Numbered from the stretch's first letter, positions 51,328 through 59,833 are shown. The stretch: DNA of 64,000 nucleotides from DAHUXD01 sp963736455 (GCA_963736455.1 CAVTON010000001.1:930001-994000), one strand, 5' to 3'. Program-made: numbers and translations. The notes: a model not told the origin generated them from the letters alone.

Positions 51328-53391
51328 ATGCCCCGCCCGGTCTCCAACCCCCCGAACCCCTGGGAGTCGGTCCACGCCGAGTGGCTCGGCGAGCCGCCCG
51401 AAGCCGCGCTGCAGGTCTACGAGGAAGAGGCCCGATCCATCATCGCGGAAAACGACAGCCCCGACGTGGGCTTTCGGTTCAGCGTGAATCCGTATCGGGG
51501 ATGTTTTCATGCGTGTGCGTATTGCCTCGGCGGTGACACGCCGATTCTCATGGGCGATGGCCGGACGAAGCCTCTTGCTGAGGTGCGGGTCGGCGACGAG
51601 GTCTACGGGACGAGGAAAGTCGGGACCTATCTCCGATACGTCAAAACGACGGTCCTTCATCACTGGCGCCGCTTCGAGAAACCATATCGGATCGAGCTCG
51701 AGGACGGCACGGTTCTCCTCGCGAGCGGCGACCACCGCTTCCGGACCAACCGCGGATGGAAGCACGTCGCGGACCGAAGTCGCGACGGCCGACCGCAGCC
51801 GCATCTGACGACGAAAAACCATTTGCTCGGCACCGGGCGATCGGGCGCGCCTCCGCAGGAAAACGCCGAATACCGGGCCGGCTATCTCTGTGGAATGGTT
51901 CGGGGCGACGCGCTTCTCGGCTCTTATGTCTATGACGGGCGCCGGCGGGCGCGCGACGTGCAACACCAGTTTCGACTCGCCCTGGTCGATCTCGAGGCCC
52001 TTGCACGGTCCCGACGTTTCCTCTCGATCGCCCAGGTCGAAACGAGGGAATTCCTGTTTCAGTCGGCTTCCGAGAATCGAAAGGAACTCCGAGCCATCCG
52101 AACTTCGTCCGGCCCCGCGGTGGCTCGCATCGCCGAGATCATCCGGTGGCCCGACAATCCGTCACCCGACTGGAGCAAGGGATTTCTCTCCGGAATCTTC
52201 GATGCCGAAGGCGGCTACAGCCGGGGCATCCTGCGAATCGTCAATTCGGACCTCGAGATCATCCAGAAGATCGGCGAGAGCCTCGCCCGATTCGGCTTCG
52301 ACTTCATCGTCGAGAAAAGGGCGAGGGAAGACCCGATCTTCGCGGTGCGCATCCGGCGCGGACTCCCCGAGCATCTACGTTTCTTCCAGACGGTCGACCC
52401 GGCAATCTCGCGCAAGCGATCGATCGAAGGATACGCGATAAAGAACGACGCCCGCCTGCGCGTCGTGTCGATCGAACGCCTGCCGATCGAAACCCCGTTG
52501 TACGACATCACGACGGGAACGGGAGACTTCATCGCGAACGGGGTCGTCAGCCATAACTGCTACGCCCGCCCCACGCATCAGTACCTCGGCTGGGGCGCGG
52601 GCACCGACTTCGACCGCAAGATCGTCGCGAAGATCAACGCCCCGGAGCTCTTGCGCCGCGAGCTCGCGCGCAGGACCTGGAAGGGCGACACGATCGTGTT
52701 TTCGGGAGTGACCGACTGTTACCAGCCCCTCGAGGCCGTCTACGGCCTGACGCGCCGCTGTCTCGAGACCTGTCTCGATTTCCGCAACCCGGTCGGAATC
52801 GTCACCAAGGGCGCGCTCGTGCGGCGCGATGCGGAGATCCTGGCCGCGCTCGCGCGGGAGGCCGAGGCGATCGTCTACGTGAGCATCCCGTTCGCGGACG
52901 GCCGCGCCGCGAGGGCGATCGAGCCGAACGTGGCGCCCCCCGAGCAGCGGTTCGAGGCGATGGCGGCGCTCTCCGCGGCCGGCGTGCCGACGGGGGTCGC
53001 GGTGGCTCCGGTCATCCCGGGGCTCAACGACTGCGACATTCCGACGATCCTCGCGCGGGCCCGCGAGGCCGGCGCGGAACGCGCGTTCCTGACGCTGCTT
53101 CGCCTCCCGGCCGAGACGCGCCTCGTCTTCGAGGAGCGCATCGTCGAGGCGTATCCGGACCGGGCCGCGCGCATCTTCTCGAACCTCGAGCAGACGCGCG
53201 GGGGCAAGCGCAACGAGAGCCGGTTCGGGGCGCGGATGGAGGGCGTCGGGCCGCGCTGGGCGGCGATCGAGACGCTCTTCGAGGTCGAGTGCCGGCGCCT
53301 CGGTTTGAATCGGACCGACGGGAAGACCCGCCACACGAGCACGTACCGCCGCCCGGCCCCGGCCCAGAAGGGGCTCTTCGACGAGCCCTGA
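51328..53391 (+). CDS. Radical SAM protein of the Rv2578c/PA0069 group, interrupted by an intein
   Basis: A 687-residue precursor. The extein is a radical SAM protein: residues 56-65 RGCFHACAY are joined after splicing to CYARPTHQYLGWG, giving the cluster motif CxxxCxxC with C59, C63 and the C-extein cysteine (C411 of the precursor). Downstream segments GDTIVFSGVTDCYQPLEAVYGLTRR and GKRNESRFGARMEGVGPRW (in pieces) fit the group related to spore photoproduct lyase, whose substrate is unknown. The intein (residues 66-410) is described separately. The mature protein would be about 342 residues. A TATACT box ends 8 bases before the ATG. Confidence 0.9.
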   Translation: MPRPVSNPPNPWESVHAEWLGEPPEAALQVYEEEARSIIAENDSPDVGFRFSVNPYRGCFHACAYCLGGDTPILMGDGRTKPLAEVRVGDEVYGTRKVGTYLRYVKTTVLHHWRRFEKPYRIELEDGTVLLASGDHRFRTNRGWKHVADRSRDGRPQPHLTTKNHLLGTGRSGAPPQENAEYRAGYLCGMVRGDALLGSYVYDGRRRARDVQHQFRLALVDLEALARSRRFLSIAQVETREFLFQSASENRKELRAIRTSSGPAVARIAEIIRWPDNPSPDWSKGFLSGIFDAEGGYSRGILRIVNSDLEIIQKIGESLARFGFDFIVEKRAREDPIFAVRIRRGLPEHLRFFQTVDPAISRKRSIEGYAIKNDARLRVVSIERLPIETPLYDITTGTGDFIANGVVSHNCYARPTHQYLGWGAGTDFDRKIVAKINAPELLRRELARRTWKGDTIVFSGVTDCYQPLEAVYGLTRRCLETCLDFRNPVGIVTKGALVRRDAEILAALAREAEAIVYVSIPFADGRAARAIEPNVAPPEQRFEAMAALSAAGVPTGVAVAPVIPGLNDCDIPTILARAREAGAERAFLTLLRLPAETRLVFEERIVEAYPDRAARIFSNLEQTRGGKRNESRFGARMEGVGPRWAAIETLFEVECRRLGLNRTDGKTRHTSTYRRPAPAQKGLFDEP
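51523..52557 (+). other. Intein with LAGLIDADG homing endonuclease
   Basis: An in-frame 345-residue insertion. It begins with Cys1 in CLGGDTPILMGDG (block A) and has block B-like LASGDHRFRT. Two LAGLIDADG-type motifs follow, YLCGMVRGDALLG and FLSGIFDAEGGYS, each retaining an acidic residue at the catalytic position. It ends with YDITTGTGDFIANGVVSHN (blocks F and G), and the next residue is Cys. Splicing removes the intein and joins ...HACAY to CYARP..., so the +1 Cys becomes the third iron-sulfur cysteine. Its codons are more AT-rich at third positions than the flanks, suggesting later arrival. Confidence 0.93.
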
Positions 53392-53408
53392 ACTTTGTAA
53401 TATAAAGT
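53392..53408. promoter_or_regulatory. Palindromic operator-like site 1
   Basis: ACTTT-GTAATAT-AAAGT, a 17-base palindromic element, lies just after the radical SAM stop and just upstream of a -35-like TTGACA (53411-53416) that serves the regulator cassette. It matches site 2 (54410-54426) at the two arms and at several inner bases. It is a likely operator for the winged-helix protein encoded between them. Confidence 0.55.
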
Positions 53409-53410
53409 AC

Positions 53411-53440
53411 TTGACATAGCCGCCGCCGGCGCTCCAGACT
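53411..53440 (+). promoter_or_regulatory. Putative promoter of the regulator cassette
   Basis: TTGACA at 53411-53416 matches the -35 consensus exactly. CAGACT at 53435-53440 is 18 bases further and ends 7 bases before the ATG at 53448. This is the one leaderless-type candidate here with a clear -35 box. Confidence 0.45.
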
Positions 53441-53447
53441 GCCGCCG

Positions 53448-54023
53448 ATGAAAGCGCTCGACCGCCACGCCGCCGATAACCTCCGGTTCATCCGGACGGC
53501 GATGGAGCGGGCGTCTTCCTTCACCGCGGTCCCCGGGCTCGGGGGCGCCGCGATGGGCTTCACGGCGCTGATCGCCGCGGCGGTGTCCCTCGGCGCGAAG
53601 ACGCCGGAGCGGTGGCTCGGGATCTGGCTCGCGGAGGCCTGCGTCGCCGTCGTCCTCGGCGCCTCCGCCATGGCGCGCAAGGCTCGCCGCAGCGGGTCCG
53701 GCCTCTTCTCCGGTCCGGGCCGGCGATTTCTCCTCACGCTCACGCCCCCGCTCGCCGCCGGCGCCGCGCTCACCCTCGCTTTCGAGCGCCAGGGCCTCGT
53801 TCCGCTCCTGCCCGGCCTGTGGCTCCTGCTCTACGGGACCGCCGTCGTGACGGGAGGAGCGATGTCCGTCCGGATCGTCCTCGGCATGGGTGCGCTCTTC
53901 ATGCTCCTCGGATGCGCGGCGCTCTCTTCGCCGGCGGCGTGGGGAACGGCCTACCTCGCCGCCGGCTTCGGCGGCCTTCACATCGGTTTCGGCCTGGCGA
54001 TCGCCCGGAGGCACGGTGGCTAA
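53448..54023 (+). CDS. Polytopic membrane protein of a regulator cassette
   Basis: A 191-residue protein with about five transmembrane helices (for example VPGLGGAAMGFTALIAAAVSL and LVPLLPGLWLLLYGTAVVTGG). A short N-terminal helix (ALDRHAADNLRFIRTAME) precedes them. It is followed by the winged-helix regulator gene, which overlaps it by 8 bases, and this membrane protein/regulator pairing suggests a sensing or control link. No ligand-binding motif is visible. Confidence 0.75.
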   Translation: MKALDRHAADNLRFIRTAMERASSFTAVPGLGGAAMGFTALIAAAVSLGAKTPERWLGIWLAEACVAVVLGASAMARKARRSGSGLFSGPGRRFLLTLTPPLAAGAALTLAFERQGLVPLLPGLWLLLYGTAVVTGGAMSVRIVLGMGALFMLLGCAALSSPAAWGTAYLAAGFGGLHIGFGLAIARRHGG

Positions 54024-54393
54024 GCCGATCCGAACGCCGCGAACCGCGCCCCCCCGCACCCGCGGCGCCGCCCCGGCGGCGAAGGCCCCTCGCCGCGGGC
54101 TGCCCGATCTCGACCGCGTCATCCACGAGCGGATGCGCCTCGGGATCGTCAGCGCGCTCGCCGCCGCCGAGAGCCTGAGCTTCCCGGAGCTGCGCCGGCT
54201 GCTCGACGCGAGCGACGGCAACCTCTCGGTGCACGCGCGGCGCCTGGAGGAGGCCGGCTACGTCGCCTGCACGAAGTCCTTCGAGGACCGGGTGCCGAAG
54301 ACGATCTACCGCCTGACGCCGGAGGGCCGGCGAGCCTTCGAGCGATACCTCGGCCACCTGGAAGCCGTCCTCGAGCATGCCCGCGCGAGGTGA
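54016..54393 (+). CDS. Winged-helix transcriptional regulator
   Basis: A 125-residue protein. After a basic, disordered N-terminus (~1-30) it has a winged-helix domain: LDRVIHERMRLGIVSALAAAESLSFPELRRLLDAS (in pieces), the recognition helix GNLSVHARRLEEAGYV and the wing FEDRVPKTIYRLTPEGRRAFERYL. This is the HTH_34/MarR-like type that binds palindromic DNA as a dimer. The 17-base palindromes on both sides of it are the obvious candidate operators, which would give autoregulation. The GTG start overlaps the upstream gene. Confidence 0.85.
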   Translation: MAKPIRTPRTAPPRTRGAAPAAKAPRRGLPDLDRVIHERMRLGIVSALAAAESLSFPELRRLLDASDGNLSVHARRLEEAGYVACTKSFEDRVPKTIYRLTPEGRRAFERYLGHLEAVLEHARAR

Positions 54394-54409
54394 TTTTTTT
54401 TGGAGGTTA

Positions 54410-54426
54410 ACTTTATGATACAAAGT
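54410..54426. promoter_or_regulatory. Palindromic operator-like site 2, over a start codon
   Basis: ACTTT-ATGATAC-AAAGT (19 bases with AACTTT...AAAGTT at 54409-54427). It covers the ATG at 54415 of the next gene and lies 3 bases after the GGAGG at 54402-54406. A bound regulator could block transcription or the start region of that gene. Confidence 0.55.
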
Positions 54427-55125
54427 TCTCTGCTATCGATCGCCCGAGCCGACGCCTTCATGCCGCCGCTCGCTCCCCTCGCCGTCGTGGCGCTGCTCGG
54501 AGCCGGGCTCGCTCTCGCCGCGACGTTCATCGGAGCGGCCGTGGCGCTGGCGGCGCGGTGGACTCGAGTGGCCCGGGGCCTCGGCGCCGCCGGGCTCGTG
54601 GTCGCGGTCGTGTACGCCACCCTGCTTTCCGCCGCCGCGCTCTTCTCGCGCGACCGGACGCTCGCTCCCGGAGATCGCAAGTATCTCTGCGAAGTCGACT
54701 GCCACATCGCCTACGACGTCGTCGGGGCCGAGGCGACCGCCGGCGGCGGGCGGGCGGTCACTCTGCGAACCTGGTTCGATCCGAGCACGATCGCCCCCTT
54801 CCGGGGCAACGCTCCCCTCGCCCCCGGGCCGCGCGCCGTGTTTCTGGTGGACGAGGCGGGCCGCCGCTTCGAGCCCTCGGCCGGCGCGACCGCCGCGTGG
54901 GAGAAGGACCACGGCGGCTCGACCCCGCTCGGCCGCGAGCTCCGACCGGGCGAGTCGTACACGACCACCTTCGTCTTCGAGCCGCCGCCCGGCGCGCGAT
55001 CGCCGCGTCTCTTCGTCGGCGACCCGACCGGGAGTCTCGACGGGCTGTTGATCGGCCACGAGAACAGCCCCTGGCACGGCAAGATCTACCTGGGGCTCCC
55101 CGCGGCGCGCGGGAGCGCGGGATGA
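54415..55125 (+). CDS. Membrane protein with extracytoplasmic domain (regulator target?)
   Basis: A 236-residue protein with two N-terminal membrane helices (LAPLAVVALLGAGLALAATFIGAAVAL and GLGAAGLVVAVVYATLLSAAALF; given in pieces) and a soluble beta-rich part with LCEVDCHIAYDVVGAEA, LRTWFDPSTIAPFRGN and FVGDPTGSLDGLLIGHENSPWHGK (in pieces). It resembles a DUF of unknown role. The start ATG has a GGAGG 8 bases before it and sits inside the palindromic site, which suggests that the winged-helix regulator controls it. The stop overlaps the next start (ATGA). Confidence 0.7.
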   Translation: MIQSSLLSIARADAFMPPLAPLAVVALLGAGLALAATFIGAAVALAARWTRVARGLGAAGLVVAVVYATLLSAAALFSRDRTLAPGDRKYLCEVDCHIAYDVVGAEATAGGGRAVTLRTWFDPSTIAPFRGNAPLAPGPRAVFLVDEAGRRFEPSAGATAAWEKDHGGSTPLGRELRPGESYTTTFVFEPPPGARSPRLFVGDPTGSLDGLLIGHENSPWHGKIYLGLPAARGSAG

Positions 55126-55805
55126 ACGCGGCAGGCGTATCGTTGCCGCCCGTGACCCGCGAGGATCTCCGCCGCCATTTCCGCACCGCGCTCGCCGGCG
55201 ATCCGATCGGCGCCTATCGCGACTGGTTCCGCGCGCAGGAGGAGCTGCGAAGCGGCGGCGACGCCGCGACGGCGCGGGCGCTCGCGGACGACCTCTGGGA
55301 GCTCCTTCCGGACCTTCCCTTCGGCGCGGCGGAGGAGCGCGCCCGGTTCCACCACAACGCCGCCGTCTTCTATGGCAGCCCCGGTCCGGCCGCCGACCTT
55401 CCCCGCGCCCGCCTCGCGTTCGCCGTGGCCCTCGACTACTTCGCCGGAGACGCCGAGAGCGGCTGGCACGCCCGGGCGCTCCACAATCTCGCGACCGCTC
55501 TCTCCAACCTGGGCGACTCACCAGGAGAGCTCGCCGAGGCCGTGGTGCGCTTTCGCGAGGCGCTCGTCTGGCGCACGTCGGAGCGGGAGATCGCCCGGGG
55601 AGTCACGCTGCACAACCTGGGCCTGGCGCTGCGCCGTCTCGCGGAGCTCGATCCGGGGCGCGCCGCCGAGCACCTCGAGCACAGCGCCGCGGCGCTCCGC
55701 GAAGCGGTCGAGATTCGCGAGCGCCACGGTCTCTCGGAGGGCCGCGCCCTCTCGGAGCGTCACCTCGCGCTGTCGCTCGAACGGCTCGCGGGCCATTCGC
55801 GATAG
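55122..55805 (+). CDS. Soluble TPR-like helical protein
   Basis: A 227-residue protein with TPR-like helical pairs (RARFHHNAAVFYGSPGP, ARALHNLATALSNLGDSPGEL, VTLHNLGLALRRLAEL, ALSERHLALSLERLA). It lacks a signal peptide, so it is probably cytoplasmic. It is coupled to the membrane protein by an ATGA overlap. I recognise no specific function. Confidence 0.65.
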   Translation: MNAAGVSLPPVTREDLRRHFRTALAGDPIGAYRDWFRAQEELRSGGDAATARALADDLWELLPDLPFGAAEERARFHHNAAVFYGSPGPAADLPRARLAFAVALDYFAGDAESGWHARALHNLATALSNLGDSPGELAEAVVRFREALVWRTSEREIARGVTLHNLGLALRRLAELDPGRAAEHLEHSAAALREAVEIRERHGLSEGRALSERHLALSLERLAGHSR

Positions 55806-55808
55806 ATT
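55803..55808 (+). promoter_or_regulatory. Putative -10 box before the small membrane protein gene
   Basis: TAGATT ends 8 bases before the ATG at 55817, without a Shine-Dalgarno. Confidence 0.3.
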
Positions 55809-55816
55809 CCGCCGCG

Positions 55817-56110
55817 ATGACGCCGCGGCGCTGGATCGAGTACCTGATCGCGATCCTTCTCGGAAACGGCGTCTACTTCGCGATCCTCCACCGGACCCTC
55901 CCGCCGCCGCTCCGGCATCAGCCCTTCGCGTTCGACCCGGGCCTCGCGATCGACTTCGCCTGCTGTCTCCTGGTCTATGCCGCCATCCGCCTCGGGAGCC
56001 GCCGCGCCCACATGCGGCGCGAGAACGCCGCGTCGGAAGCTCGGTTCGGGCAGAGCACGGACCGCGCTTCCGAAAAAGAGAGTCACCCGGAGCGGGATCA
56101 CCCGCCGTAG
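55817..56110 (+). CDS. Small membrane protein
   Basis: A 97-residue protein with two hydrophobic segments (YLIAILLGNGVYFAIL and LAIDFACCLLVYAAIRLG) and a charged tail. It is convergent with the membrane glycosyltransferase and overlaps its end by 13 bases. No function is known. Confidence 0.55.
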   Translation: MTPRRWIEYLIAILLGNGVYFAILHRTLPPPLRHQPFAFDPGLAIDFACCLLVYAAIRLGSRRAHMRRENAASEARFGQSTDRASEKESHPERDHPP

Positions 56111-57378
56111 AGGCGGAGCGCCGCCGCCAGCCATGCGGCGTTGGCGGCGAGCACGAAGAGGGCGGCGGCGCCGAGAAGCGCCTTTGCGGCTCCGGGTCGG
56201 AACCGGACGAGATCCGCGGCCGCCGCAAAGATCCAGGGACTCCAGTCCCACAGGTACCAGCCGGCGACCCCGCCCCATTCGCCGTAGAACCTCCGGTTCG
56301 CCAGGGCGAAAACGGTGAATCCCACGCCCGCCGCCGCGAAGGCCGCGGCATGCGCGGCGAGCCGCGGAGGATTCGGCCGCCGCCGGGAGGCGAACAGCGC
56401 CGCGAGGAGCAGGGCGAAATAGCAGAGCGTCAATGCCCGGGGCGGCCGGACGAAGCTCCATCCGCCGATCCAGAACGTCGTCTTGACGAAGGCATATGCC
56501 GACCGGGCGAATCCGAGGATGGCGCGACCGAGGGGCTCGCCGATCGCGCGGCGGGCGGCGTTCAACTCGATCGTGCCGCCCCAGAGCCAGCCCCGCAGCG
56601 CCTGCAGGGGAAAGACCGCGAGCGAGACGGCTCCCCCCGCCGCCGCAACGCCTCGGCGGCCCTCGACGAAGAGAGCCACGACGGCGAGAACGACGATCGG
56701 GATCGCCGTCAGCTTGATCAGAGGGCCCGCGGCCAGCAGGAGGATCAGCGCCGCGCTCCGGCCCCGCAATTCGAGCGCCACCAGAACGGCCGCCGCCCAG
56801 AGAAAGACGGCGGCGTCGTTGGAAGCCCGGGCGAGCGCCTCGGATGCGCCGGGCAGAAGGAGAGCCAGCAGCCCCGCCGCCGAGGCCTCGGGCGACCATC
56901 GCCGCGCGAGGATCCGGAGCGGCCCGAAAATCGCGAGCGTCACGAGGGCGACGGAAAAGAGGCGGGCATAGAGAAGCGCGGACGCGATGCCGGGTTCCGC
57001 CGGGGCCATCCTCAGAGCGAGACCCATCGCCGCATAGGCGAGCGGCGGCTGATTGGCCTCCGGATTCGCCACGGCCGCCGCCGGCAAGGCAGCCGGAGAC
57101 GCGCGAAGGAGGTCGAAGCCCGCCCGCCGACCGTCGAAGAGCGGGCAGCCGTAGGCCGCCGCGAGGCTGGCCGAGCAGGGATAGGCCCTCACCGTGCCGA
57201 CGACCGTTCCCGGGACCTCGGCTCCCTCGAAGGCGTCCTTCAGCGGCCCGACGGCGAACGCCAGCACGCGCGCGAGGTGGTGCGGCTCGTCCGGGCCCTC
57301 GAAGGCGGGAAGAAAGATCGCGTGGAACGCCATCCGAGCCACCACGAGCAGCGCGAGGGTGCCGACGAGCCGCCTCAC
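56098..57378 (-). CDS. GT-C-like polytopic membrane protein
   Basis: A 426-residue protein with about ten transmembrane helices. The first luminal loop holds FEGPDEPHHLARVLAFAVGP, with the acidic pair typical of membrane mannosyltransferase-like (GT-C) proteins, and the C-terminus has NRRFYGEWGGVAGWYLWDWSPW. It may transfer sugars from polyprenyl phosphate. The GTG start overlaps the RNase J stop (GTGA). The donor and acceptor are unknown. Confidence 0.7.
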   Translation of the reverse strand: MRRLVGTLALLVVARMAFHAIFLPAFEGPDEPHHLARVLAFAVGPLKDAFEGAEVPGTVVGTVRAYPCSASLAAAYGCPLFDGRRAGFDLLRASPAALPAAAVANPEANQPPLAYAAMGLALRMAPAEPGIASALLYARLFSVALVTLAIFGPLRILARRWSPEASAAGLLALLLPGASEALARASNDAAVFLWAAAVLVALELRGRSAALILLLAAGPLIKLTAIPIVVLAVVALFVEGRRGVAAAGGAVSLAVFPLQALRGWLWGGTIELNAARRAIGEPLGRAILGFARSAYAFVKTTFWIGGWSFVRPPRALTLCYFALLLAALFASRRRPNPPRLAAHAAAFAAAGVGFTVFALANRRFYGEWGGVAGWYLWDWSPWIFAAAADLVRFRPGAAKALLGAAALFVLAANAAWLAAALRLYGG

Positions 57379-58994
57379 CGGTCCCGGGTTCCCGCGACGA
57401 CCGGCACGATCACGGGACGCAGACCCAGGGCCCGGCGGCAGGCGCGCTTTCCGGCGATCGCAATCTCCGAGCGCAGCCACTCCGGATCCCGGCGTTGCTC
57501 GCCGGAGGCCCGGTGGAGGACCGCGCGCGCGGCCCGAGAGATCTCGGCGGCGAGCTCCTCTTCGTCGGCGGCGACTCCGCGCGTGACGACGTCCACGCCG
57601 TCGCCGCGCACCAGGATGACGACGACGCCCTCCTCGGCCAGCTGACGGCGCTCTCTCACGACTTCGGGGGCGACCGCTTCGTTGCGCTCGTCGAGGAAGA
57701 CCGTGCCGCACGCGACCGCCCGGGGCTCCACGTCTCCGCCCTCGGGGCCGAGCGTCAGCCGGTCGCCGTTGTCGAGCAGGTGCACGCGGATCGATCGTCC
57801 CATCTCGGCGGCCACTTCGGCCGCGGCGGCGAGCATGCGGCGGTCGCCATGCACGGGCATGAGCTCCCGCGGACGGACCAGGCGCAGCCACTCCGCGATC
57901 TCCTCGCGGTGGGCGTGGCCCGAGACGTGGATCGGCGGATCGCTCTCGCGGAGGACGCGCGCTCCGCGGCGCACCAGGTGGTCGGTCATCCGGTTGACCG
58001 ACCGTTCGTGTCCCGGAATCGTCCGCGCCGAGAGGAGCACGAGGTCGCCCTCGCCGAGATCCAGGTCGGCATGCTCGCCGAGGGCCAGACGGTGCAGCGC
58101 GGAAAACGGCTCTCCCTGGCTGCCGGAGGTCAGACAGAGGAGGCGGCCCGGCGCGATGTCCCTCAGCTGCGCCGGAGCGGGCCGGACGCCGGCGGGCAGG
58201 CGAAGGCGTCCGAAGCGCTCGGCAATCTCGGCGACGGCGCGCATGCTGCGGCCGAGGATCGCCACGCGGCGGCCGAGCGCGAGGCCGGCGTCCGCCGCCT
58301 GCGCGATCCGCGACACGTGGCTCGAGAAGGTCGTCAGGACGATCCGGCCGCGCGCCTTCGAGAACGCCGCACGCAGGCCCTCCCCCGCCGCGCGTTCGGA
58401 CGCGGATCGCCCGGTGCGCTCCGCGTTGGTCGAATCGACGAGCGCCAGATCCACGCCCTCGCCCACGGCGGCGGCGATGCCCTCGCGGTCGGTCGTCTCG
58501 CCGTCCGGCGGATCGTCGTCGAGCTTGAAGTCGCCCGAGTGGACGACGCGCCGCCCGGCGGCCTCGATGAGCAGGGCCGCCGAATCCGGAACCGAGTGCG
58601 ACACCCTGAAGAACGTCACGCGGAAGTCGCCCGCCGTGATCGGCTCGCGGCCCCGCGCCTCGATCAGCCGATCGAGCGAGACCCGGGCCTCTTCGAGCCG
58701 CCTCCGGGCGAGCGCGAGCGTGAACGGCAGCCCGTAGACCGGCGCGGCGCACCACTCGCGAACGTAGGCCAGGGCGCCGACGTGATCCTCGTGGCCGTGC
58801 GTCAGGAAGATCCCGTCGATCCTCTCGCCCCGCAACACGGAGAGGTCCGGGGCGATGCGATCGATGCCGGGGAAGCTCTCGTCGGGAAACGAGACGCCGA
58901 CGTCCACGAGAATGCTCGAGCCCCCGGCCCGAAGCCAGAGGACGTTCCTGCCGAACTCGCCGACCCCGCCGAGCGGGACGAGCTCGAGAGTCAT
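57375..58994 (-). CDS. rnj: Ribonuclease J
   Basis: A 539-residue metallo-beta-lactamase/beta-CASP nuclease that degrades mRNA from the 5' end or cleaves internally. The motif HGHEDH at 66-71 (FLTHGHEDHVGA), SHSVPDSAAL, HSGDFKLDDDP, SGSQGEP, VSGHAHREE and LMPVHGD all match RNase J, and its length fits. The ATG overlaps the rsmA stop (ATGA at 58991-58994). It may be required for rRNA processing, which would suit its place beside rsmA. Confidence 0.92.
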   Translation of the reverse strand: MTLELVPLGGVGEFGRNVLWLRAGGSSILVDVGVSFPDESFPGIDRIAPDLSVLRGERIDGIFLTHGHEDHVGALAYVREWCAAPVYGLPFTLALARRRLEEARVSLDRLIEARGREPITAGDFRVTFFRVSHSVPDSAALLIEAAGRRVVHSGDFKLDDDPPDGETTDREGIAAAVGEGVDLALVDSTNAERTGRSASERAAGEGLRAAFSKARGRIVLTTFSSHVSRIAQAADAGLALGRRVAILGRSMRAVAEIAERFGRLRLPAGVRPAPAQLRDIAPGRLLCLTSGSQGEPFSALHRLALGEHADLDLGEGDLVLLSARTIPGHERSVNRMTDHLVRRGARVLRESDPPIHVSGHAHREEIAEWLRLVRPRELMPVHGDRRMLAAAAEVAAEMGRSIRVHLLDNGDRLTLGPEGGDVEPRAVACGTVFLDERNEAVAPEVVRERRQLAEEGVVVILVRGDGVDVVTRGVAADEEELAAEISRAARAVLHRASGEQRRDPEWLRSEIAIAGKRACRRALGLRPVIVPVVAGTRDR

Positions 58995-59833
58995 GCGAGA
59001 GGGCGCCAGTCCTGCGCGAGCGCGAGAAAGTCGTCGAGCGAGAGCTCTTCGGCGCGGGCCCGCGGGTTCGCGCCGATCGACTCGAGGGCGCGCTCCCATC
59101 CGGGCCGCGGACCGGCGGAGGCGAGCGCGTTGACGAGGGTCTTTCTCCGCGCGTTGAAGCCGAGCGAGGCGAGGCACAGGGCGCGGCGGACGAGCTCCGG
59201 ACCGAGCGGTTTCGAAAGCGGCACGAGCTCGAGCACGCTCGAGAAGACCTTCGGGCGCGGGCGGAACGCCCCGGGGGGCAGGTCGAAGAGGATCCGCCCG
59301 GTCGCGTGCGCGGCGATGCGGACCGATTGATAGCCGTACGCGTCGTCGCCGGGACGGGCGATGAACCGGCGAGCCACCTCCCGCTGGACCGTCGCCACGG
59401 AGCGGCGGATCGTGCCCGGATCCTCGACGGCCGCCGTCAGGATCGGAGTGGCGACGTTGTACGGAAGGTTCGCGACGAGGGTCGCCGGCCCCGGAGCCCC
59501 GCCGGCCTCGAGCCAGGCGGCGAACGGGCGAGTCAGCACGTCGCCCTCGAGGATGCGGACCCGCGGATCCGAGGCGAGCTCGGCGGCGAGGGCGCGGGCC
59601 CTCAGCGGGTCGATCTCGACGGCCACCAGGGCGGCCGTGCGGGCGGCCAGGGGACGAGTCAGCGCGCCGTCGCCGGGGCCGATTTCGAGGACCGTTTCGT
59701 CCGGCGGGAGGCGCGCGGCGACGACGATCCGCTCCGCGGTCTCGCCGCTCGCGAGGAAGTTCTGGCCCCAGCGTCGCCGGGCCGGGAGGACGCTTCGTCG
59801 CGGGCCGTTCCGCCGCTCATGCTGCGACGGCAT
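58991..59833 (-). CDS. rsmA: 16S rRNA dimethyladenosine transferase RsmA/KsgA
   Basis: A 280-residue enzyme that dimethylates A1518 and A1519 of 16S rRNA. It has RRWGQNFLASGETAERI, the SAM site VLEIGPGDGALT and the catalytic NLPYNVATPIL. The C-terminal FNARRKTLVNAL is standard. The ATG is at 59833, and an N-terminal extension (residues 1-18) is basic. It is coupled to the RNase J gene by a 4-base overlap. Confidence 0.95.
   Translation of the reverse strand: MPSQHERRNGPRRSVLPARRRWGQNFLASGETAERIVVAARLPPDETVLEIGPGDGALTRPLAARTAALVAVEIDPLRARALAAELASDPRVRILEGDVLTRPFAAWLEAGGAPGPATLVANLPYNVATPILTAAVEDPGTIRRSVATVQREVARRFIARPGDDAYGYQSVRIAAHATGRILFDLPPGAFRPRPKVFSSVLELVPLSKPLGPELVRRALCLASLGFNARRKTLVNALASAGPRPGWERALESIGANPRARAEELSLDDFLALAQDWRPLA

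Noticed and set aside
46383..51536. A 1,717-codon open frame on the plus strand covering ftsK, the ArsC fusion and part of the YfhO gene
   Set aside because: It is antisense to or overlaps genes with clear families. The predicted product is a low-complexity, Arg/Gly/Glu-rich translation with no domain, as expected from high-GC antisense frames.
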